Positions 1-7,576 of a DNA stretch of 64,000 bases are shown one piece after another. A program made the translations under genes and the position numbers. Each line of letters starts with the position of its first letter. Position 1 is the stretch's first letter. The notes under the pieces are model-generated. The model worked only from the letters and a program-made list of their open reading frames with translations. It ran no database searches and was not told the origin of the DNA. The stretch is from Nocardia brasiliensis ATCC 700358 (GTDB taxonomy: Bacteria > Actinomycetota > Actinomycetes > Mycobacteriales > Mycobacteriaceae): assembly GCF_000250675.2 (NCBI RefSeq), contig NC_018681.1, positions 4,898,001 to 4,962,000 of the forward strand. The letters are read 5' to 3'.

Positions 1-1
1 T

Positions 2-1078
2 TTCGAAGAGGAATTTCTGCTGGTCGACGCGGAAGGCCGGCCGGTACCCGAATTCGACACGGTCTGCGGCTGGCTGACGGACAAACTCGAGGCGGCCGAC
101 AGCGCCCGGTTCAAGCCGGAACTGCAGCTGACGCAGATCGAGACGATCAGCGGCATCCACACCAGCATGACCGCGCTGGCGAGCGAATTGCGCAGCGCCA
201 GAGCCACGCTCGCCGCCGCGGGGGACGCGTGCGCCGTGACGGTGCTGCCGGTCGGCACCGCGCCGCAGTCGATCGCCGACGACACTCCCCTGCCCGATTC
301 GGCCCGCTATGCCCGCATCCACGACCGGTACCGGGGTGTGCTCCGCGACTACACCGCGTGCGGGGCGCACGTGCACATCGGCGTCGCCGATCCGGATCGC
401 GCCGTGGCCGTCGTGAATCATCTGCGGCCGTGGTTGCCGACATTGCTTGCGGTCGGGGTGAATTCACCCTTCCATCGCGGCCGCGACTCCGGGTACGGCT
501 CCTGGCGGATCGCCGAGCAGGCCCGCTTCCCCGGCGCCGGACTGCCGCCCTACGCGCGTTCGGCCGACGACTACGACGCGCGGATCGCCACCCTCCTCGA
601 ATGCGGCACGCTCGTCGACGATCACATGTCCTTTTGGCTGGCCCGGCCGTCGAAGGTGTACCCCACCGTGGAGGTGCGCGCCGCCGACACCGCCGCCACG
701 GTGGACGACGCGATTTTGCAGGCGGTGCTCACCCGCGGTTTGGTGCAGACGGCCCTGAACAAGCTGGACGAGGGTGTGGAAGGCCCGCGCATCGACGAAC
801 AGGTTGGCGCCGCGGCGATTTGGGCCGCCGCGCGCTACGGATTGGCCGGCCCCGCCGTCGATCCGATCGAAGAGATCCGGGTGCCCGCGGTATCGCTGCT
901 GCGTTCCCTCGTCGCCTGGATCGCCGACGCGCTCACCGCCACCGACGACACCGCCGTGGCAAAGCGGCTGTTGCGCAATGTCGAACGCCACGGCACCGGC
1001 GCCGCCCGGCAGCGCCGGGCCGCACAGCCCGGCCTGCGCCACCTCGTCGACACGTTCCGCCTGACCACCTGGTCGTGA
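2..1078 (+). CDS. Carboxylate-amine ligase, GCS2/YbdK family (5' end outside window)
   Basis: The reading frame is open from base 2, so the true start lies upstream. The first visible residues, FEEEFLLVD, are the N-terminal glutamate-rich signature of the glutamate-cysteine ligase family 2/YbdK group. Further in are HVHIGV (metal/substrate-site histidines) and NSPFHRG with SGYGSWR, both typical of the family. These enzymes use ATP to join a carboxylate (usually glutamate) to an amine; actinomycete members include mycothiol- and ergothioneine-era ligases, and the real substrate cannot be told here. The gene ends at a strong hairpin (1089-1125) and converges on the csbD-like gene. Confidence 0.85.
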   Translation, partial: FEEEFLLVDAEGRPVPEFDTVCGWLTDKLEAADSARFKPELQLTQIETISGIHTSMTALASELRSARATLAAAGDACAVTVLPVGTAPQSIADDTPLPDSARYARIHDRYRGVLRDYTACGAHVHIGVADPDRAVAVVNHLRPWLPTLLAVGVNSPFHRGRDSGYGSWRIAEQARFPGAGLPPYARSADDYDARIATLLECGTLVDDHMSFWLARPSKVYPTVEVRAADTAATVDDAILQAVLTRGLVQTALNKLDEGVEGPRIDEQVGAAAIWAAARYGLAGPAVDPIEEIRVPAVSLLRSLVAWIADALTATDDTAVAKRLLRNVERHGTGAARQRRAAQPGLRHLVDTFRLTTWS

Positions 1079-1088
1079 CGCACGAACA

Positions 1089-1125
1089 GCGTTGCCGGTC
1101 AACGCGATTCGCTGACCGGCAACGC
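1089..1125. terminator. Bidirectional hairpin terminator
   Basis: A perfect 13-bp inverted repeat (arms 1089-1101 and 1113-1125, GCGTTGCCGGTCA and its complement) surrounds an 11-nt loop. It sits between two convergent genes ending at 1078 (+) and 1157 (-). There is no clear U-tract, as is common in actinomycetes. Confidence 0.75.
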
Positions 1126-1156
1126 GGCACCGGCGGTGCTCGCCGCTCTGCGACGA

Positions 1157-1399
1157 CTAGCTCTGCTGATGTCCGGCTTGGCGCGCCTCGTTCACATCGG
1201 CTTCCGCGCGGGCCTTCTCCGCGGCGGCTTCCTTCTGCGCTGCCTCGCGCTGGGATTCGGCTTTGTCCTGCTGCGCCTTGCCCTCGCCTTTGAGGCTCTC
1301 GTCACCGGTGACGACACCGGCGGCCTCCTTGGCCTTGCCTTTCACGTCTTCGACGACACCTTCGACGCCCTCGCGGGGGCCACTTCCATGTTCTGACAC
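1157..1399 (-). CDS. CsbD-family general stress protein
   Basis: An 80-aa, highly charged protein with no hydrophobic segment. The N-terminal half contains GVEGVVEDVKGKAKEAAGVVTGDESLKGEGKAQQ, split here as the K-G-K-x-K-E and GDESLKGEGK blocks that define CsbD/microaggregate-binding-type proteins. The C-terminal half is an Ala/Glu/Lys-rich helix. CsbD proteins are small cytoplasmic proteins of unknown activity induced by general stress (sigma-B in Bacillus). The gene is monocistronic and converges on the ligase gene upstream. Confidence 0.85.
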   Translation of the reverse strand: MSEHGSGPREGVEGVVEDVKGKAKEAAGVVTGDESLKGEGKAQQDKAESQREAAQKEAAAEKARAEADVNEARQAGHQQS

Positions 1400-1478
1400 A
1401 GTTATTCACCTTTCGCACTGCGACTGCGGCTGACCTTCGGCGCTTACCCGGAGTCGCTCGACTCAATCCACCGCGCGG

Positions 1479-2318
1479 TCAGAGGATCGGCCTGCCGCCG
1501 GTCACGGCGATCCGCGCGCCGGAGATGTAGCTACCGTCGTCGGAGGCGAGCAGAACGTAGGCCGGGGCGAGTTCGGCGGGCTGGCCCGCGCGCCCGAGCG
1601 GCACGTCGTCGCCGAAGTTCGCCACCTTCTTCGGCGGCATCGTCGACGGGATCAACGGCGTCCAGATCGGCCCCGGCGCAACGCTGTTCACCCGGATCCC
1701 GCGTTCACCGAGCAGCTGGGCCAGGCTCGCGGAGAAGTTCGCGATCGCCGCCTTCGTCGCCGCATAGGGTGCGAGAGTCGGTGAGGGCATATCGGAGTTG
1801 ACCGACGAACTGCCGATGATCGACGCACCCGGCCGCATATGCGGCAGCGCGGCTTTGACCAAGCGGAAGTACGCGCTGACGTTCACCTGGAAGGTGTGAT
1901 CGAACTCCTCGTCGCTGATCTCCTCCAGCGTCTCGTGCGTCATCTGGTAGGCCGCGTTGCTCACCAGGACGTCGATCTTCCCGAACTCCTGCACGGCCCG
2001 ATCGATAACGGTCCGGCATTGCCCCGGCTCGGCGAGATCGCCGGGCACCAGCACCGCCTTGCGCCCGGCCTGCTCGACCAGCTCGGCCACTTCCTTGGCG
2101 TCTTCGTCCTCGCTCAAATAGGAAAGCAGCACGTCCGCGCCTTCGCGCGCGAAGGCGATCGCGACCGCGCGCCCGATACCGCTGTCGGCGCCGGTGATCA
2201 CAGCCGCCTTGCCGGTCAGCTTGCCCGACCCCCGGTAGCTGTCCTCCCCGCAGTCCGGCACCGGATCCATTCGCGCCTGCACGCCGGGAACCGGCTGCTG
2301 CTGTTCAGGAAATCCCAT
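1479..2318 (-). CDS. Short-chain dehydrogenase/reductase (YhdG/YghA-like)
   Basis: A 279-aa classical SDR. The TGADSGIGRA cofactor motif lies near residue 40, the structural NNA-type motif reads SNAAYQ, the catalytic serine lies in SSSVNS, and the catalytic pair is YAATK. The N-terminal extension with PVPGVQARMDPVPDCGEDSYRGSGKL is typical of the stress-type SDRs often annotated as glucose/general-stress dehydrogenase. The ATG at 2318 is preferred over the ORF's upstream start because CGAGAGGAGTGG lies just upstream and family members begin at this point. The physiological substrate is unknown. It sits 128 bp downstream of the halogenase-like gene and may or may not be co-transcribed with it. 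Confidence 0.85.
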   Translation of the reverse strand: MGFPEQQQPVPGVQARMDPVPDCGEDSYRGSGKLTGKAAVITGADSGIGRAVAIAFAREGADVLLSYLSEDEDAKEVAELVEQAGRKAVLVPGDLAEPGQCRTVIDRAVQEFGKIDVLVSNAAYQMTHETLEEISDEEFDHTFQVNVSAYFRLVKAALPHMRPGASIIGSSSVNSDMPSPTLAPYAATKAAIANFSASLAQLLGERGIRVNSVAPGPIWTPLIPSTMPPKKVANFGDDVPLGRAGQPAELAPAYVLLASDDGSYISGARIAVTGGRPIL

Positions 2319-2446
2319 GACCACTCCTCTCGTCGCACACGCCATGTAGTCGCCGACTACCGCGATACGTGGTCGGCAAACACCGGGCCGACGCGTTTGG
2401 ACCGCCCGGCCGCGGCAGGCAGGAGAGAAGCGGTGGCCGGGTTCGG

Positions 2447-4174
2447 CTACCCGGCGACCTCGACTGGCCTCGTGGGCAGCCAATTATCCTGCAACAGTTC
2501 GGATATGAACTCGATCACCGCGTCCTGGCCCCCGTCGGAGCGCCTGCCTGCCAACGGCAGATCGTGCAGCGTGAACGTGCGCGGATCGATGTCACACGCG
2601 GCCGTCGGGTAGCCGATGCGGGTCGCCGCGCGAGCCATGATCACCTGCATCATGGCCTCGAGCACGCGCCGGTTGGCGCCGAGCCGGCGACGTATCTCCG
2701 CCGACCCGAGCGGACCGTGATCGCCAGACGTGCCGAACGACGATTTCAGGGCCGGCGTGCCGGTGTGATCGAAGAAGTGGCAGTGATCGCGTCCCGGTTC
2801 CCGTTCGTCCCATTCCCGGAAGAAGGCCTGCATGCGCTCGTTCAACAGCCGGAAGTCGGCCAGCTCGGCGCCGACGACCGCGGGCGCGTAGGCGTCGGTG
2901 GTGTTGCTGCGGATCAGCAGGCCCAAGAACGCATGGTGCAGATACCGGTCGAAGACCAGTTTCGCGAACCACACCTGCGGGTTGCCCATCAGCCTGTACT
3001 GATCGGTCCAGACCGGCAGCAAAGTGTCGTACACCTCGAGGTAGAAGTCGTTCAAGCGCGCCGCGAGGTCGTCGGTCGCCGCCCCGTCGAGGTCGCGGAC
3101 GACCATATCGGTCACCAAGGTATTGGACATCGCGATGAAATCGCTGCCGGGCGAGTAGAGCGGATCGTTGAAGACACCCGCCTCGCCGGTCAACGCCCAC
3201 CGATCGCCGGAATACACCTGCGCACAACTGTGCGCGAAGTGCCGCAGCCGCTTGAAGTCCTGCAGCGACTCCCGGTGCCTGGCGACGGCGCGCGCGACCT
3301 CGGGTTCGTGCCGGGTCAGCCAGTCGAGCGCGGCCTCGAACGTGCCGATTTCCTCGAACGGCACATATCGCGGGTCGGACACGATACCGACACTGATCGA
3401 CCCCGACACCAGGGGGATGAGCCAGACCCAATAGCCCTTTCCCATCAGATGATTGGTGGACCGCCAGCGCAATCCCTCCGGAACCCTTTCTCGCCAGGCC
3501 GATTTGGCAGCCGCAGAAGTGCCGACCTCTTCCTCGACGAGTTCATCCATCCAGATCATCTCGCTCAGCCGGAACCAGACGGCGTCGCAGTTGTGCGGGC
3601 TGTCCTTGCGCAGGCCCAGCTTGCTTTTGAGCAGGCCGCGCCGACCGGTGGCGTCGATCACCCACCGTGCCCGCACCGTCTGTCCCGCGCCCGCCCGCGC
3701 GATCACGACCTCGTGCGGCGCATCCGATTTCAGACGTACGTCGACGACTCGATACCCGTGCCGGAATTCCGCACCGCCCGCGACGACGATGGCACCCAGC
3801 GCGTTCTCGAAGACGCCGCGATCGAGCTGAAAGGTCGCCGACGCGTAGAAGAACCCGCTGGGCCCCGATTCCGCACGCTGCGACAGCGGCGGCGGCGGGA
3901 CCGAAACGGACGGCAGGAACCGCAGGCCGGTCTTACGAATCTGGCTCTGCTCCAGGTGTTCTCGCAGCTGTAGCGTTTCCGCGAAGTAGGTGCCGCTGAT
4001 CACGACGGTGGATTCGCCCACCTTGTGCGCGGCCGCGCGCACCGGATGCGGCACCCGCTCCACCACGAGAACGGTGGTGTCCGGCCTGCGCAAGAGCACT
4101 TGCCGCGCGAGACTGAGCCCGGCCAGCCCACCGCCCAGCACAACGACGTCATAGTCCGAACGGTCGGTGATCAC
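2447..4174 (-). CDS. Flavin-dependent halogenase-like FAD enzyme
   Basis: A 575-aa protein starting at a GTG that overlaps the stop of the LuxA-like gene (GTGA), so the two are translationally coupled. It has an N-terminal FAD-binding GGGLAG loop (residues 14-19) and a VGEST segment (52-56). A lysine, K81 in IRKTGLRF, lies where flavin halogenases carry their catalytic lysine. The halogenase signature W-x-W-x-I-P is present as WVWLIP (249-254). A second FAD motif (GDRWALTGEAGVFNDPLYSPG) comes later. The closest architecture is the phenolic/aliphatic halogenase group (CmlS/CndH type), which uses FADH2, O2 and chloride. The alternative is a geranylgeranyl-reductase-like oxidase, but the K + WxWxIP pair argues for halogenation. 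No partner flavin reductase is visible nearby. Confidence 0.75.
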   Translation of the reverse strand: MITDRSDYDVVVLGGGLAGLSLARQVLLRRPDTTVLVVERVPHPVRAAAHKVGESTVVISGTYFAETLQLREHLEQSQIRKTGLRFLPSVSVPPPPLSQRAESGPSGFFYASATFQLDRGVFENALGAIVVAGGAEFRHGYRVVDVRLKSDAPHEVVIARAGAGQTVRARWVIDATGRRGLLKSKLGLRKDSPHNCDAVWFRLSEMIWMDELVEEEVGTSAAAKSAWRERVPEGLRWRSTNHLMGKGYWVWLIPLVSGSISVGIVSDPRYVPFEEIGTFEAALDWLTRHEPEVARAVARHRESLQDFKRLRHFAHSCAQVYSGDRWALTGEAGVFNDPLYSPGSDFIAMSNTLVTDMVVRDLDGAATDDLAARLNDFYLEVYDTLLPVWTDQYRLMGNPQVWFAKLVFDRYLHHAFLGLLIRSNTTDAYAPAVVGAELADFRLLNERMQAFFREWDEREPGRDHCHFFDHTGTPALKSSFGTSGDHGPLGSAEIRRRLGANRRVLEAMMQVIMARAATRIGYPTAACDIDPRTFTLHDLPLAGRRSDGGQDAVIEFISELLQDNWLPTRPVEVAG

Positions 4175-5256
4175 GGTACGAGCGTCCCTTCGCACGCGGC
4201 GGCGACGGGTCGCAGCACCTCGTCCATGCAGCGTTGCATCGCCCGGTACGTGGGTTCTCCCGGCGGATTGGCGTCGAAGGCGAGTATGAAATGCGTTAGC
4301 CCGGTCGACTCGTACAGCTCGGTGAGGCGGTCCCGGCAGCGCTGCGGCGTACCGACCAGATTGAGCGGAATCATCTTCTCGACCACACCGGAAGCGTCCC
4401 GGCCCCCGGCCTTGCGGCCCGCGTCCACCGCGTCGAAATAGGTGCGGTAATTCGGCAGCAGGTGCCGGCGCGCGAGCAACCCGTTCGAGGTCGCGCCCTC
4501 GGCGACCCACCACCCCACGTGCTCGCGTACGGTGTCCGCGGCGCGGTCGTTCGTATCGTCCAGTACGGCAATGCAGGTCAGCGCGTGCCGCGCGGCCGCG
4601 TCGAGCTGTCCGTGCGGTCCGGCCGTTTCGCGGTAGCGCGACATCAGTGCCCGCTTCTCGTTGTCGGGCATGGCTTCTCGGATCAGCAGTGGATATCCGT
4701 GGGCGGCCGCCCACCGGACGGTGTCCGGCGACCCAGAGGCGACGTAGACCGGCGGATGCGGGTGCGTCAGCGGCTTCGGCTGCACCGGCACCGCGTCCAG
4801 CGTGCCGTCCATCGAGGAGATCACGTACGGCTCTTCGCCCCACGCCCGCACCACCTGGTCCATGGTCTCGACCAAGGCGAGGTGATTCACCGTCATATCG
4901 ACCGCGAAGGCTTCGAAGTCCCGGGCGTAGGTGCCGCGCCCGATGCCGAAATCGAAACGACCACCGCTGAGATGATCGAGCATCGCGACTCGTTCGGCGA
5001 GCTTGATCGGATGTTCCAGCGGAACGATCGTGATCGCAGAGCCGACTCTGATCCGCTCGGTTCCGCCCAGCAGGAACGACGCCATGTTGAGGGCGTTGGT
5101 GCACAGGCTGTAGTTGGTGAAATGGTGTTCCAGCAGCCAGATTCCGGAATAGCCGAGTTCCTCGGCCCACTGCGCCGACTGGGTCGCGGCCGCGAATGTC
5201 TCCCGCTGACCGATACCGGGCCGCTGCGCGACGCTCAGTACGATGTCGAATCTCAT
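4171..5256 (-). CDS. LuxA-type luciferase-like flavin monooxygenase
   Basis: A 361-aa bacterial-luciferase-family protein that aligns with LuxA from residue 1 almost without gaps. Its ELGYSGIWLLEHHFTNYS puts H44/H45 at the same numbers as the catalytic histidines of Vibrio LuxA. The LSGGRFDFGIGRGTYARDFEAFAVDM stretch matches the LuxA region LDQMSKGRF...RGLY..DF.VFG.DM. The residue equivalent to LuxA Cys106 is Gly106. The C-terminal part also follows LuxA (VGTPQRC, GLTHFILAFDANP). Known LuxA oxidises fatty aldehyde with FMNH2 and O2; LuxA works with LuxB, which is absent here. Strong RBS (GGAGGAG) 5-12 nt before ATG 5256; 15 bp from the upstream gene. An F420-dependent role cannot be excluded. 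Confidence 0.85.
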   Translation of the reverse strand: MRFDIVLSVAQRPGIGQRETFAAATQSAQWAEELGYSGIWLLEHHFTNYSLCTNALNMASFLLGGTERIRVGSAITIVPLEHPIKLAERVAMLDHLSGGRFDFGIGRGTYARDFEAFAVDMTVNHLALVETMDQVVRAWGEEPYVISSMDGTLDAVPVQPKPLTHPHPPVYVASGSPDTVRWAAAHGYPLLIREAMPDNEKRALMSRYRETAGPHGQLDAAARHALTCIAVLDDTNDRAADTVREHVGWWVAEGATSNGLLARRHLLPNYRTYFDAVDAGRKAGGRDASGVVEKMIPLNLVGTPQRCRDRLTELYESTGLTHFILAFDANPPGEPTYRAMQRCMDEVLRPVAAACEGTLVP

Positions 5257-5271
5257 CTCCGGGTCTCCTCC

Positions 5272-6462
5272 CTAGACGTAGTCCACATAGGCCGGTGCGG
5301 CCGGCGGCCGTTCCCTCCCGGTGACGTTCACGAGCGTCACGGTGTCGCGCCTCAGCCATCCGGCCCGCGCCAGCTTCAGCGCGCAGGCCAGGGCCACCGA
5401 CGAGGTGAGACACGCATCGACCCCTTCCAGGTCCCGGGCAAGTCGTCTGGCCGCGAGAATCTCCCGATCCGGCACGGCCTCGAAGGCACCGCCCGTCGCC
5501 TGCACGATCCGGTGCACGAATGGGTAGGAGTCCGCCGGGTTTCCCCGCAGGATCGCCTTGGCGATACCGCTCGGCCGCCGTTTGATGTGCTCGGGGCGGA
5601 TCGTCGCCGAGTTGTCTCGGAAGGCCTCGTACATCGGCGCGCACCGCGATTGCTGGGCGCATACGATGCTCGGCACCCGCGCCAGCCTGCCGAGCGCCAC
5701 ATATTCGGTGGCGCCTTTGAACGCACCGTAGATACCCATCCCGCTGCTCACCGCCTGGACGACCACGTCGGGTGCGCGCGGCGCCAGTTGGTCGAACGCC
5801 TCGAGGTAGGCGAGCTTCAGGCCTTCGCGCCGCGCCGGGTTGAAGAAACCGCTCTCGAACGGCAGTCCGCGGTCGGCGGCGAACCGTGCCGCCGCCGCAC
5901 CCGCACCGACATAGTCGGCGTCTACGCAGTACACCCGCACATTGGGCGCGTCGGGCACATCGATCCGGTCCAGGAAATCCCGCGCGCAGAAAATGTGCAG
6001 CGTCACCTCCGGCATGCGCGCGGCGCACCGGCCCATCGAGGTCGAACTGTTGCCGGTGGACGAGACGACGAATTCGGTCACGCCCTGCTGCACCAGGAAC
6101 GGCATCGCCACCCCCGCCATGCGGTCCTTGGCGGTCCCGCTCGGGTTGGCGCTCTCCACTTTCAGATACAGGAAGTCCAAACCCGCCCAGCGCCCGAGTT
6201 CACGTGCCCACAGCAGCGGAGTGTTGCCCTCACCGAGCCAGACAGCGTGCTGAAAGTCGTTCAACGGCAACAGATCGAACCAGCGCACCAGCGGGTTGTC
6301 GTCGTCGCGGATCCGCGCCCGGGTCAAGTCGTAGAACACATCCGTGGCGCCCGCGCAGCGGGGGCAGCGCGGCACGAAAGCGGCCGCGACGCCGAATCCG
6401 CAAGCCCGACACTCCAATACGACCCGCTTGCGCAACTGCGGCGTGGTCGATGTCTCGATCAT
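5272..6462 (-). CDS. Threonine-synthase-like PLP enzyme with zinc ribbon
   Basis: A 396-aa fold-type II PLP enzyme. An N-terminal zinc ribbon (C18-x2-C21 ... C33-x2-C36) precedes a threonine-synthase/cysteine-synthase core. NPSGTAKDR supplies the PLP lysine (K112), GEGNTPL is the typical entry motif, and SSTGNSS is the phosphate/asparagine loop. Housekeeping threonine synthase seems unlikely because the gene sits inside a specialised operon with an opine-type dehydrogenase. A beta-replacement making an amino-acid building block is plausible, by analogy to SbnA-type enzymes (inference). ATG 6462 overlaps the upstream stop (ATGA). Confidence 0.8.
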   Translation of the reverse strand: MIETSTTPQLRKRVVLECRACGFGVAAAFVPRCPRCAGATDVFYDLTRARIRDDDNPLVRWFDLLPLNDFQHAVWLGEGNTPLLWARELGRWAGLDFLYLKVESANPSGTAKDRMAGVAMPFLVQQGVTEFVVSSTGNSSTSMGRCAARMPEVTLHIFCARDFLDRIDVPDAPNVRVYCVDADYVGAGAAAARFAADRGLPFESGFFNPARREGLKLAYLEAFDQLAPRAPDVVVQAVSSGMGIYGAFKGATEYVALGRLARVPSIVCAQQSRCAPMYEAFRDNSATIRPEHIKRRPSGIAKAILRGNPADSYPFVHRIVQATGGAFEAVPDREILAARRLARDLEGVDACLTSSVALACALKLARAGWLRRDTVTLVNVTGRERPPAAPAYVDYV

Positions 6463-7574
6463 CTCGCCGTACCTTCGGTCGCGTAGGCCGACGCACCCGT
6501 GAGAGTCATGATGGCCATACGTGATCCGATGCCCATCCGATGCAGCGTTCGACCGTTCCGGTACAGGTCGCGGCCGGTCGCGGCCGAGGCCATAGTGACG
6601 ATGGCGTCGAACTGCCGGTGCGGCGTGCCGACCAGCGCGGCAAGCGCGGCCAACGGCACCGCACCGGTCCGCACATGCTCATCGAGGAATCGATGGTCGG
6701 TACCGCGCGGGGCGAGGATGGACCGATATCCGGGGGCGGCACGCAGCGCGTCGACCAAACTGGGTGCGGTGCACTCGTAGGTGTGCCCGAACCATTCGAG
6801 CGCGGTCGGCAACCGTACGCCCACCTCGCGCCCGAGCAGCACCCGCTCCCGGTCGGAGGCCTCGATGATCCGGGCGACCGCAGCCGATACGCCCTCGGCG
6901 TAGAAACGATGCCGGTCGCCGTGGTCGAGCCGCGCCAGATTGGCCAGTGCCACAACGGGTTGGATCACGGCCGTGACATTGGCCAGACTCGTCTCCCAGA
7001 TCGAGCCCACGCTGCGGACGGCGGGAAAACTCCGCGCGAGCAGGTCGCGGGCGATGTCCGCGTGCCGCCGCTGTCGTGCCCCGAGCGGAACATCCTTCTT
7101 GTACTGGAAGATTCGGACGGTCGAGGATCCTTCGCCGCGGCAGACGAACGGCAGGTTCATCTCGGCGAGAGCCGGGCCGAGCGCGCTCTCACACCAGCCC
7201 ACCCGATCGCGCAACGCGGTGGTGACCTCCAGGACGCCGCCGGTGTGCCCGGGCACGAGCACGACCGCTGCGGCTTGCCGCAGCGCGGGCCAGGACGCTG
7301 TGACCAGGTCACGATGTGCGGCTGCGGAAATCGCGACCAGGACGAGATCCGCGCCCGAGCACACCGCCGCAAGATCGGTCGACACCGCGGCCAGGCGGAC
7401 CGTACACGCGTCCGGGTCGCGCAGGGTCAGTGTCGCGTCCTCGATATCCGCGAGATGCGCTGCGGTCCGGTTCCAGAGCCGGACTTCGCAGCCGGCCCGC
7501 GCCAGCACTGCCGCCAGCGCCCGGCCCGCATCGCCCGCGCCGAGTACCGCCGCCTTGATCGACTTGTCCCCCAT
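6459..7574 (-). CDS. Octopine/opine-type NAD(P)-dependent dehydrogenase
   Basis: A 371-aa protein. The N-terminal Rossmann motif is VLGAGDAGRALA (residues ~10-21). GHTGGVLEV, CRGEGSSTVRIFQYKKDVPLG and the C-terminal helical domain with ECTAPSLVDALRAAPGY resemble octopine/nopaline dehydrogenases. Such enzymes reductively join an amino acid to a 2-oxo acid (or, in staphylopine-type pathways, to a larger amine). Overlaps by ATGA with the downstream PLP enzyme and lies 2 bp from luxC, so co-translation is likely. A possible role is assembly of an opine-like scaffold from the PLP enzyme's product (inference). Confidence 0.75.
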   Translation of the reverse strand: MGDKSIKAAVLGAGDAGRALAAVLARAGCEVRLWNRTAAHLADIEDATLTLRDPDACTVRLAAVSTDLAAVCSGADLVLVAISAAAHRDLVTASWPALRQAAAVVLVPGHTGGVLEVTTALRDRVGWCESALGPALAEMNLPFVCRGEGSSTVRIFQYKKDVPLGARQRRHADIARDLLARSFPAVRSVGSIWETSLANVTAVIQPVVALANLARLDHGDRHRFYAEGVSAAVARIIEASDRERVLLGREVGVRLPTALEWFGHTYECTAPSLVDALRAAPGYRSILAPRGTDHRFLDEHVRTGAVPLAALAALVGTPHRQFDAIVTMASAATGRDLYRNGRTLHRMGIGSRMAIMTLTGASAYATEGTAR

Positions 7575-7576
7575 CG

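Noticed and set aside
2447..6028. 1193-codon minus-strand reading frame spanning several genes
   Set aside because: Only the 3' 576 codons (from GTG 4174) encode the halogenase; the 5' part is an out-of-frame shadow of the LuxA-like and PLP genes, which have clear motifs and RBSs.
4462..6486. 674-codon plus-strand frame antisense to the LuxA-like and PLP genes
   Set aside because: Long antisense frames are normal in very GC-rich DNA; Arg/Pro-rich product, no motifs. The same applies to 11742-13739, 29066-30208 and 54606-56258.
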